Source of the DNA: Blastomyces gilchristii SLH14081
Taxonomy: Eukaryota; Ascomycota; Eurotiomycetes; Onygenales; Ajellomycetaceae
NCBI RefSeq assembly: GCF_000003855.2
Contig: NW_003101681.1
Coordinates: 4,135,359 to 4,199,358 of the forward strand
Reading direction: 5' to 3'
Length of the DNA stretch: 64,000 nt
Both the position numbers and the translations under genes were made by a program. Shown here one piece after another: positions 50,870-60,398 of this stretch; position 1 is the first letter of the stretch, and the number at the start of each line of letters is the position of its first letter. The notes beneath the pieces were generated by a model. The model had not been told where the DNA came from, searched no databases, and saw only the letters and a list, made by a program, of their open reading frames with translations.

Positions 50870-51657
50870 TGATTCTGTGAATCATCAAGGCGTGTGAGCA
50901 CTGTCACAGATTGAAGAAAGAGAAGAAGAAGATGTTCAAGTGAGAGAAGACAGATTGTAAGATATGTTATAATGTCTTGAAGAGACTTTATAAGAGAGTA
51001 AAATAATAATGATTTTAAGTAATACTTCTGATAGATTTAGACTGAACTAAGTATAGAAATAATGTGAATAGCATCATCTATGAGAGATTAAAGAAGAAGA
51101 CAGTGAAGAGTCTCATATAGTAGTGATAAGATTAGAAGAAGTTCTGAGAATAGTTTGAGTTCAAGATAAAGAGAGAGAGAGAGAAGAAGAGTGTTACTAT
51201 AAATAAATAGTATCAGAAGAAGATTAAGAAGATATTAAAGTGAGAGACAAAGAAGTCAAAACTGATAAGTTTTTTATTTATTGAGAGATAACAATTTTTG
51301 ATAACACTTCTGTTCTCTAATTGATTAGTAGGAGCTGACAGAGAAGAAGAGGATTAAGGCCTTATTCAGGTCTCAAATGCACTTCATGATTCAGAATATT
51401 GAGAAGACAGCTCTGCTCTCTGAGCATGTCAATCTGCTTACTACTGAGATGAAACCTGAGGCAGCAGATCAGAAAATATGAGATTTTAAGATGCAGATTG
51501 ACCTGGCTGAGAGAGAGCAGTAAGAACTCTTCTCTGAGAAGATAGTGAAGAGAGATTTTGAGATGATTATTATCTCAGATGAGAAGAAGAAGAAGAAGAA
51601 GAAGAATGAGAAGTGAATTATGAAGAATGATAAGAAGAATGAGAAAGAGAAGAAGTA
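50870..51657 (+). pseudogene. Second hAT ORF, Cys/Lys-rich, copy B
   Basis: Upstream of and in the same direction as the transposase. From about 50,880: IIKACEHCHRLKKEKKKMFK, a TGA (probable former tryptophan), then EKTDCKICYNVLKRLYKRVK. After a likely non-coding stretch (about 51,000-51,310), a frame resumes: MHFMIQNIEKTALLSEHVN, then MQIDLAEREQ, ending in a run of lysines and a TAG at 51,655-51,657. The cysteines form CX2C...CX2C with a further cysteine in copy A. The second part looks coiled coil and strongly basic. A DNA- or RNA-binding accessory protein is a guess; no family recognised. Confidence 0.45.
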
Positions 51658-52125
51658 GATTTTTTTCTTTTTATATTAGTTAGTTGTAAGTTTAAGTTTT
51701 TAATTATTAATAATTAAAATTGATTTTAAGTTTTCAAAAATTATTGTACAAGTTGTAATCAAGTCAGGAATGATATATATATATATATATATTTAACTAT
51801 CATGATTCACAAATCACTATAATGTATAAGTATCAACATTTTTTCAACATTGATATTCACAATATTAATATATTTTTAATAATATCATCTGATAATATAA
51901 TTTGGTAATACTCTCTTTCACAATATTAATATATTTCAAGAAATATGATAAAGATTAATCAAGATTATTTATTTACTTTTATACATTAATGATATTCAAT
52001 CTGAGTTAGTACTAAAATTATAACTAAGCTAAGAAACAAGATTATTTTCTCTTATATTAATTCTTCTTACACACATCAGTGATCAGTTATTGAAAATAAA
52101 TTATCATCTTTCTTAAATTATTATT

Positions 52126-54093
52126 ATGTCTTCTGAATTCACTTCTTTCACTTCTTTTATTTCTATTGAAGATTCACAAACTCTTTAAGAAATCACTGTG
52201 AATTACAAAGTCTACATTGTTTACAATTCAACACAGAATACTCTCTTTTAATTATAATAAATGATCACTTTATTCTTCACATCTGATTTCAGGTCACAAA
52301 ATTTATGAAAAACTCAATACAAATATTGAGATGAACTATGAAATAATTATTAACAGATTATATTATAAATTACTGAAGAGTCATCTCTCTACTGCAATCA
52401 CTGCAACTCTATTCAGAAATATTCATTATAAACTAATCATGATTCTGGAGAAATTTTCCAACATCTGAAGTCATCAGAATGTAGATAATAAAAGAGAAAT
52501 AATCAGAAAATTACTACTGAGCTGATAAGTTACTCTATCAGATAATGATTTTTAATAATACTAACTTTCTAATTTGAAGAAAATTATATGAAAATAATCA
52601 TATATCAGTACTCTGATTTCATAACTCTCATCTGATAACTTTCATGAATAATTACTTTATATATATATATCTCTGAATCTTTCTCTTTAATTAATTGAAA
52701 ACTCTGAATTCTGAACACTTCTTCAAATGCTTAATTTAAATCTTCATATTTCATATCAATTCTGTCTTCAGTTCAATCTCAAGATACACTACAAAGTCAA
52801 TATACAACATTTAGAATCAGAGTTGAAGAATTATCAAAGAGTGTCTCTCACAGTGAATGCATGAACTAGTATAAATAATCTTACATTTATAAGAGTTACA
52901 TGTTATTACATTGATAAGAACTGAACTTATTAAAAGATATTAATTAAATTTGAATCATTAATCAGTAGTCATACTGAGAATTATATAACAGAGATATTAA
53001 TGACTGTGATTAAAAATGACTATTAAGATATTAGTCTCAGTCTTCTTACAATTATAACTGATAATGCTGTGAATAACTACACTATGATGAAGAGCTTGAA
53101 GTAAAAATTGACTTTGTATTTCTGAAATGATAAATAAGGTCATATTCTCTGTATTGCTCATGTGATTTAACTTGTGATATAAACACTGATAAAGAATCTT
53201 AACATTAAGACAAAGAATAATGAGATAGCTGATTCTTGAGATGAGAATGAGATAAAAGTGATTACTCAAGTAACTTTTACATTTACTTTGCAAAAGATAA
53301 TGTTTTTTGACAACACTTTTTAATATTGCTTTTTAATAATGCTTTTTAATAATGCTACTGTTAATTTTGAATAGATTGACTAATAATTTAAATATCACAG
53401 ATTTGAAACATTGTTAATACAATTTGTATCTTCTCTAAACAATAATAACAATTCTATAATATTCAATAAATAAACAAATCAGTCACATCACTGAATATGA
53501 TACAGAATGTTAGAATATAGTGAAGTTTAATATATAAGATAGCTGTTCAGACTCTTCAATTGTATCAGATGATTAATTATTGAGTATAATACTCTGATCA
53601 GAAAAAGATTCAGATATTGAAACTTTCTGATATAAAGTAAACTCAGTTGAAATATGTGATTGATTTACTGTTTCAGTTTTATAAGATAACAAAGACAGTC
53701 TTAATCACTTGTATATCAATGCTGCAGTCAGTCTGATAAATGTATAACAGTTTATTTACTCATCTTGAGAAGCAGTTGAATCACTTAAAAAGAAATTCAG
53801 TCTGAGATGATGTTATAGTGCAGGCTATTATTACTGTAAGAAATAAACTGGCATATTACTACAGCAAAACTGAACAATCTTTTGCAGAGTACTATGCTGT
53901 AGCAGCTCTACTAGATTTCTCTTATTGAGTTAATATCTACACTTCTCAAGATTGAATAGAGAAGAAATGAGACTTGTATATTAAATTAGTCTGAGACTAC
54001 TACAATGTCAACTATCAGAGATTTGAATGAGCAGATGTTCAAGATATGAAGACAGTGAAATATAATTCTCTAGTAAGTAATGATCTTTGATAA
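52126..54093 (+). pseudogene. hAT transposase remnant, copy B
   Basis: Starts at ATG 52,126 and spans 1,968 bp, the same length as in copy A. At about 53,050-53,175 it reads ITDNAVNNYTMMKSL and GHILCIAHVI, the hAT pattern TDNAxNNxTM...HixCxAHxi. Near 53,845 it reads YYSKTEQSFAEYYAVAALLD, the YY..T..SP.Y..A..L.P segment of hAT transposases, followed by three TGA codons at expected tryptophans. The frame is broken by numerous stops. A C-terminal hATC dimerisation domain was not identified. Introns cannot be excluded. Confidence 0.85.
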
Positions 54094-54868
54094 CACTTCA
54101 TATTTCATAGAACTATAATACTAACTTTGAAACAGAACTTGCATATATTAATTACAACTGAAAATCAGGCAAAACTACATACTTATAAAACTGAATTTGA
54201 CTGCTATCTTCAAGATAATCTGATGAATTTACATGCTAAATCAATTCTAGAGTTATGAAAAATTGTTAAGAGTATATATTCAACTGTTGTACTGATGATA
54301 CATGATATTCTGACAATTTCATTGATAGAGATGAGAATGAAGTGAAAGTTCAACTCAAGTTAAGATATTTATCACTATTACTGAGAATAATTACAAGAAG
54401 AAATAATCAAGAAACTCATGATTATAAAACATAAAATTATCAGACAGTTTAATATCTCTGATCACAGTATATCAGAGAAGTGTAGTTTTCATGAGAAAGT
54501 GAAGAATAAACTTATACAAGAATATATTTAGTTGTTTCATGAGTGTTATCAATAATTGTTATCAAATTCTGATTATATAAGCAATCACTAAATGAACTGA
54601 ATGAGACTGATTTTAATCTTCAGTTTCAGTCTCATTCTGATTTTGAAAGAATAATCATCTTTCACAGTTTATTCTGAGAAATTACTCTCATTTCACTGTT
54701 CTTGAATTAAATCTGGTCATTTTTCATGCCATTTCTCTCAGAAATGGTTCATTTTCAGATTTTTTTGAGGCTTGGTCCTGGTGAGACTCACGCCAAGAAA
54801 TGTATGAGATCAGATCAAATGAGATCAAATATGAAATTCATAGTCTTGCCGGCCAGTCTAATCACTAT

Positions 54869-56335
54869 CTCTTCATTAGTGAGACAGTATCATCATATCT
54901 AAGTGACTTAGTTAATAAGAGAATTGTTTTCTCTCAATTACAGAAGATCTAGAATAATGTTCTCATCTATAATATTAACTATATAAAGAAGCAGACTGCT
55001 TTTCTTAAAGATTTCTTCTAAGTCTGTGATTATATACTTTGCTTAAATTATATTAAAACAGTGATATTTTATTTCATCAGTAAATTTTATATAATCTGAT
55101 CAATCTATCTTCTTTCAATTCTTCATTAAGAAAATGAAATAGAATATGAAGTTAGTATTTATCTCAGAGTTAAGTAGACATCTCACTGATATCTTCTTAT
55201 TCAGAGTATTTATTGTGATTATAATATAAACTCAGAGATATGAGAATTATTAATTCTTTATTTCTTTCTCTTCTTTATCTTCTGTGAATGTATTTGTCAG
55301 AAGAGAAGTTAACTTTAAGAAGATATCTTCTCAATTTCTTCTCTTCTTTAATTTCTTATAATTACTAGTATAGTGATTATTAGCTCTACAATTAAAATAG
55401 AGATCTTTATCAAATCTTTTTTAATATTTCTTTACAGTGAGTGAAGAATTAAAACACTTGAAATTCTTCTTTACTTTCTTCATACTAGAGCTGTCACAGT
55501 GCTGTTTAGATTCTATTATTAATTACTTAGAAGAGATTTTATTAATCTTTTTCTCAGAGTATTAATTATTTAAATAGATTTAGAAAGTCAAGTTAATAAG
55601 CTCAGTATAATTAATTAATAAACTCTGATACTGTAATATTATTATCTATATCTTATGAGTCAGCTTTATAAGATAAAGCTGTATTTTTAATTGATTCAAA
55701 TTATCAGTTAATTTCTCTTAATATTCTTTAAATCTTATATTGAAATCAGAAGAATTCTTATTATCTTATTAATATAATAAGTTAAATCACTATACTGCTG
55801 TAAAGCTGCAGTTATAGTAATCTTTAATTTAATTCAGTAGAAAGTTTTTGAATACTTCTTAAGTTATAACAGTATTAATACACTCAAGCTCTCTCTTCTT
55901 AATAACTTAAGTAGTCACAGAGATATCTTCAAGAAAGTTGACAGTATATATTACTTATATCTCATAAGTATTAAACTGACTTGAGTTAAGATGAAATTTT
56001 TATTCAAGAATATAGATAAAGCTGTGAAATTCAAATAATATATTTCTCTTATATCTCAGAGAATCTTCAATCTTAATCTCTCTATTTTTATAATAGATGT
56101 AGATGTATAGAGACTATAACAGTAATAGAGCAGTTGAAGAACTTATATTAAAATATACAGTGAGTTCAGAAATCTTGAATTTTTACTGAGATAGAGATGT
56201 ACACACTCTAGAGAATGATATAAAGTTTTCTTCGAAGAGTGAGATCAGATCAGTCTCAGTGTAAGTATATAAGATTATATCAGTCTGTTAGAGCTTAACT
56301 GATTCAAACTTATAATCAGATTAAGTAATTTAAAT
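54869..56335 (-). pseudogene. Gypsy-3 gag remnant
   Basis: Region between the 5' LTR and hAT copy B. On the minus strand near 55,400-55,340 a degenerate zinc knuckle reads YFNCRANNHYTSNY followed by KKLKKR. The first and last cysteines of CX2CX4HX4C have become tyrosine (TGT to TAT). The rest is very AT-rich with many stops; I see no other domain. Confidence 0.65.
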
Positions 56336-56880
56336 TGTAATATAATAGAGTTAAAGCAGTGACTAGTCAGTGATATTATATAGAAATAGTTATTTAAAAA
56401 GTTATATAAATAAGCTTAACTATTTTACTTGAATAGTGAGCTTATAAGCTACAGAGTTATTATGAGAATATCACAGATATAATACTTAATATACTATGAA
56501 AATTATATAAGAAATATAGTAACTCTTGTATATATTCTTATAGAAGAAAAAATGAATTACTGACTTCTTTAATAAGAAGTCAGTATCTAGCTATTCTGTA
56601 TAGATAATGAGTAGATACTCTTCTCTTATTCTATGAGTAAGAATAGTCAGAGTGATATCTCAGTAGTATCTTACTACTATAAAAGAGTAATCTGCTGATC
56701 TTGTATAGAAGTGAGGTTTTTATATTTATCAATCAGATCTTTCTATAATATATTTAAATAATGTTATAGAGTGATTGAAAACCAGTTTAAACAGTCTGTA
56801 AGATAAATGAAATCATCTGCATAAAAGTAATAAGCTGTGTGAAACCGCAACAGAGCCTTGACGCGGCCGGGAGCATGATA
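56336..56880 (-). repeat. 5' LTR of Gypsy-3
   Basis: 545 bp; start strongly mutated (TGTAATATAATAGAGTTA for TGTAACATGACAGAGCCG) but end nearly intact (CCGCAACAGAGCCTTGACGC). Followed by TSD AGTAT. Confidence 0.9.
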
Positions 56881-57135
56881 AGTATATTTAATAAAAGATT
56901 TAATAGTGAATTCAATGAAAAATTTAATAATAGATTCAATGAAAGATTTTAATAATAAATTTAATAAAAGATTTTAACAGTGTATTTAATAAAAGATTTA
57001 ATAGTGAATTTAATGAAAGATTTCAACAGTGTATTTAATAAAAGATTTAATAGTAAATTCAATAAAAGATTTTAATAATGTATTTAATAAAAGATTTAAT
57101 AATGAATTTAATGAAAGATTTAATAGTAGATCTGA
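56881..57135. repeat. AT-rich minisatellite, right part
   Basis: About twelve units of ~21 bp, alternating GTATTTAATAAAAGATTT and GAATTCAATGAAAGATTT forms. Contiguous with 9,031-9,131 before the Gypsy-3 insertion. Confidence 0.92.
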
Positions 57136-57820
57136 ATATAAATAATAATAAGATTATAAATTCAGTTCTTCTATTTCTTTTATTATATATTTTATTATTA
57201 TTATATTAATTATCTTACTTAAAAATACTATATTAAATAAAGTTAAAGCTGTTAGAGTTGAAGAAGAGAATATAATTACTAATATTTAAAAAATCTATAT
57301 AGAAGAATTAATTATAAAAATTATAGATTTATTCTTCTAATTCTTCTTCTTTTTTCTACTTATTAATTATTTTATTATCTCTCTTATTCTTTATTTTATT
57401 AATAATCACTTATTTATATAATCTATATAAGATGTTAGACTCAGATATAGAGATTTATAAATATTAAAAATTCTCAGACTAAGTCTTTATATTCTTCTTA
57501 TTTATTTATTTCTTTATCTTATTATTAACTGAATTCTTTTCATTATTCAAAACTTCTGAAATAGATAGTTTAAGAAGACTGAGATATAAAATAGAAGTCT
57601 TTATATAAACTTATAAAACAGCAGAATAATAAGTATTATAAGATATATTAAAAAAAGAGTTAATTGATATATATGAATTTAATGATAAAGATAAGAAAGA
57701 CATGTATTTGAATGATATTTAATTGAAAAAGATATATATTTGATATTGAATAATTCTAGAGAAATGCAGATATTTTGATTTTTTAGTGATATTTTACTAC
57801 TAATTTTCAGAGGGGGCTGA
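57136..57820 (+). mobile_element. Right arm of a long-TIR element
   Basis: Very AT-rich. The last ~500 bp are the inverted match of 60,409-60,918. The outer end reads CTACTAATTTTCAGAGGGGGC. No reading frame of note. The other end of this copy is not visible, so it is probably truncated at the minisatellite. Confidence 0.7.
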
Positions 57821-58395
57821 GCGGGATTTCCTGCGAGAGGTGTTGGTGTGATGGGGGACGGCCTTTGAACAGGACGATATTTTGAGTATTGCGGGGTTAT
57901 TAAAAAGGAAAAGGGAAAAGCCGAGAGGATAGAAGGATTGTATAGTTCTGTTTTGCAAGTTCTGCACTATTGTGCCAGACGTAATGCTTGCGAAAACAAA
58001 ACAATGCCAAGACTTGGGGAACATAAATAAATACTCCGTATAAAAATTCAAGACCAGATTGCAGATTGCAATGTCAACAGCCGGAAAGTCCAGTATTGTT
58101 GTCACACAAATTCTGGTAATGACAACAGAAAAAAAAAGCCCTACACAAAATAATTAATACAAGCAGATATTAATCATTGCGTTCAAACATAAAGTAGTAA
58201 ATCTAGCAGCAATATCTATGATATGTTTCGAGAAGCATATAGAAGTAAACCACTCCATACAAAGTTGGATCAACATCAAATGCCTTTCTTTCTTTGCACG
58301 GGTCTATGTAGAAAAAGTTATTTAAAGAGAATATAAAAATACAATATTATATAAAAAATTCCGCCAGATGCGGTGTAATATTTATGGGAGACATA
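57821..58395. other. 3' flank of the scramblase gene with a hairpin
   Basis: Normal-composition, apparently non-coding sequence downstream of the minus-strand scramblase gene. It includes a potential hairpin: TGTTTTGCAAG (57,949-57,959) against CTTGCGAAAACA (57,987-57,998). The right half of the hairpin resembles 60,374-60,405 next to the long-TIR element. The gene's 3' UTR must lie here; no clear polyadenylation site was assigned. Confidence 0.6.
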
Positions 58396-60191
58396 TCAAA
58401 AGAAATCCCCCCAGCCATTACCGTCCCCATCGCCATCGCCTTCGCCTTCTTCACCCCACCCGCCATTACTTCCACCGTCTCTGTTCCACCAATCCTGTCC
58501 ACTCCCCCCCCAGACCTCCTCGTCCTGGTAGGCCCCATCCTCCGGCGGTGGGTGATCTTGCGATTGTTGTGTTTCATCTGGCTGCTGTTGATTATCAGCA
58601 GAGGCACCTCTTTGCATAGCTTCGTATCCAGCCATAGTTCCAGCTCCAGCAACACCTCTCCCGATTGCGCCTGCAGCACCTTCCGCAGCAGCGCCTTCAA
58701 CGGCCCCTCCGGCAGCACCACCCGGAGCACCACTGGCAGCACCCTCACCTCCTCCGCCACCCATCCCGAAAAGTGGAATGGGCAAACCACCAGAAGAGCT
58801 ATGGCGGCTGAAATAATCGAAGTCGATTGTGACAGCGGTGGCAAGTATCACGGCGCGTTGGTCTAGTGTCATCCCACTCTTATCGCTGCTATCATACAGC
58901 GGGTGTGATTCTTTATGCGTTTGAGAGACAATGTGATGTCGATCTCGCTCCTCCGCTAACGCTGCGGCGTCCATCCGAAGCGCATACATGCCGGTATCTG
59001 TAAATAGCTCCCGAGCAAAGCCGACGAAGTTACGATTCACGGATCCGATCAGCCGTGAATCTGCGGATCGGAGAGAGAAATCCCATGACAGGAATGGTTC
59101 GTCTACGTAGGCAAATTGGCCAAATTCGCCGGATGCTCCGGGTGCAGAAGTGCTGGCAACTTGTAATTTTTGAGATTGGGAAAGGTCTGCGTTCGATAGA
59201 GGTACGTGTTTCGTGTGGAGATCGGTCTCCGGAGTCGGATTTGGATGGAATAGGAAGAGGTTGTATTTTCGTCGCAGAGGAGCCCATTGAGAATGAGTTT
59301 CACCAACCACGCGCATATCTGCAAGGTCAAGGGAGGATATTCGCGCTGAATCGCCTGAGGTAGCAGCAACAAGGGGTTCCGCAGCGTTGGTTTGGACGGC
59401 GGCTGAGGATGAATGGGATGAAGAGGCTACGTCTAACGGATCGTAAACTCGGATTCGACTATTTATCCATGAGAAGGGCCGGTGAAACTGGAGAAAATAG
59501 TTAGTACAAATGGTATATTTGAAATATTACTTAGGGCAAGTAACATACACGTAGGACTTCATTTTGATGTTTGTCAAAGACATGAGTGACAAACGCGCGA
59601 TGTGTTCGAAACCATTGACGAGCGAGCATGCTACCCATACTATTCCCCTGCTCAGCTATGTATCCGACATGGTTCCCTTGCGCATCCAATATTGTATACC
59701 GGTTGGCTTGTTCGAAGCCACTGTACCACATCAGTAAGAACGGCGACTTGTGAAGGATGTCACCGCAAATTGAATGAAGGGTCTACGTACAGGAGCACAT
59801 TCATCATCTCCAGCTGCCTCTGGACAACCAAGCCGGAGTTTGCTAGGAGCCCCGCAGCTGGATGGGTCTCCCTAAGAACTGCATGTGGATCTTCTGGGAT
59901 GTGAACGGGAGAGATAAGTGTGTTGTCTTGCGGGTTGGTATCCCGTAGTGTTGCGGAGACAGAGTCTTGCGCCGAGGCGGGAGCGTTTTCAGGCCCAGAT
60001 TGCGCATTCGCCCGGTCTCCCCGGCGCGGAGGAGGGATGGAATTCCGCCGATTCGGGATATTTTGCGGTTTCCGGCGGAGGGACGTTATTCGTGAGCCTT
60101 TCCTTGACCAAGGGTTTGTTGATCTGAGCGAGGCTGTTCGGGTGCCAAATGAGGGGCGAGGTTCAGGTAGCTTCAGTCGCTGGTGCCACAT
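58396..60191 (-). CDS. Phospholipid scramblase family protein (AIM25-like)
   Basis: Three exons on the minus strand: 60,191-59,791, 59,720-59,549 and 59,487-58,396, with introns of 70 bp (GTACGT...ACAG) and 61 bp (GTATGT...CCAG). The product is 554 residues. The N-terminus is basic and arginine/serine-rich (mitochondrial presequence-like), then proline-rich. The scramblase domain runs from about residue 120 (QRQLEMMNVLLGFEQANRY, ILDAQGNHVGYIAEQ) through RPFSWINSRIRVYDP to the C-terminal strand/helix AVILATAVTIDFDYFS (about 403-418). After this come a Gly/Ala-rich stretch and an acidic Gly/Trp-rich tail, not part of the family core. Yeast Aim25 is the likely relative and is mitochondrial. Lipid scrambling itself is not proven for fungal members. 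Confidence 0.92.
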
Positions 60192-60398
60192 GATAGCAAA
60201 GCGGACATGATAATCAGAGGGGGGAAGGTTAAATATATCATTCCCAGTCTATATAATGAAGTTTCTGAGGCTTGTGTACCGGTACAGGACAATTAAATCT
60301 ATTTAATATGTGGCGTCCGGTGGTAGTAAAATCGAACATAGAGGATGTGAATTCCATCTAGATGATATTTAGTTATTGTGGCAGACATATTACTTGTG
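60192..60398 (-). promoter_or_regulatory. Scramblase 5' flank / promoter region
   Basis: About 200 bp between the ATG and the long-TIR element. No unmistakable core promoter motif. The short distance means the transposon end sits within the likely promoter. Confidence 0.5.

Larger units (their letters stand above)
49059..54860 (+). mobile_element. hAT DNA transposon copy B, uninterrupted
   Basis: 5,802 bp, from TAGACTGATC to GGCCAGTCTA, with the 8-bp TSD ATCACTAT (49,051-49,058 and 54,861-54,868), inserted in Gypsy-3. Inverted relative to copy A, which it matches along its length. It provides the empty sites that define the Gypsy-1d and Gypsy-2 insertions in copy A. It contains a Cys/Lys-rich frame followed by the transposase frame, both on the plus strand. 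Confidence 0.93.
9132..56880 (-). mobile_element. Gypsy-3 retrotransposon, expanded to 47.7 kb by nested insertions
   Basis: LTRs at 9,132-9,665 and 56,336-56,880 align over their whole length with almost only C/T and G/A differences, and are flanked by the 5-bp TSD AGTAT (9,127-9,131 and 56,881-56,885). Between them, pieces of one minus-strand Gypsy occur in the right order from right to left: gag (54,869-56,335), protease/RT (47,834-49,050), RNase H (27,349-27,926), then integrase and downstream sequence (9,666-13,120). The breaks are insertions of two hATs (8-bp TSDs) and a LINE (14-bp TSD). Removing these leaves roughly 7.9 kb of Gypsy-3. Confidence 0.9.

Noticed and set aside
50646..50897. 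His/Tyr-rich reading frame (and its counterpart at 37,651-37,863)
   Set aside because: Produced by TTA/TCA triplet repeats; the length differs between the two hAT copies as expected for a microsatellite.
56881..57135. CRISPR-like array
   Set aside because: Contiguous degenerate ~21-bp units without unique spacers in a eukaryotic AT-rich isochore; a minisatellite.
57800..58105. 101-codon minus-strand frame downstream of the scramblase gene
   Set aside because: It starts in the gene's 3' flank and ends inside the long-TIR element, with no recognisable domain or splice context. Judged chance.
58368..59363. Overlapping frames on both strands across the scramblase third exon (for example 58,384-58,866 plus and 58,347-58,844 minus)
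   Set aside because: Shadows caused by GC-rich low-complexity coding sequence; they show no domain, and the minus-strand exon has the family motifs and splice sites.
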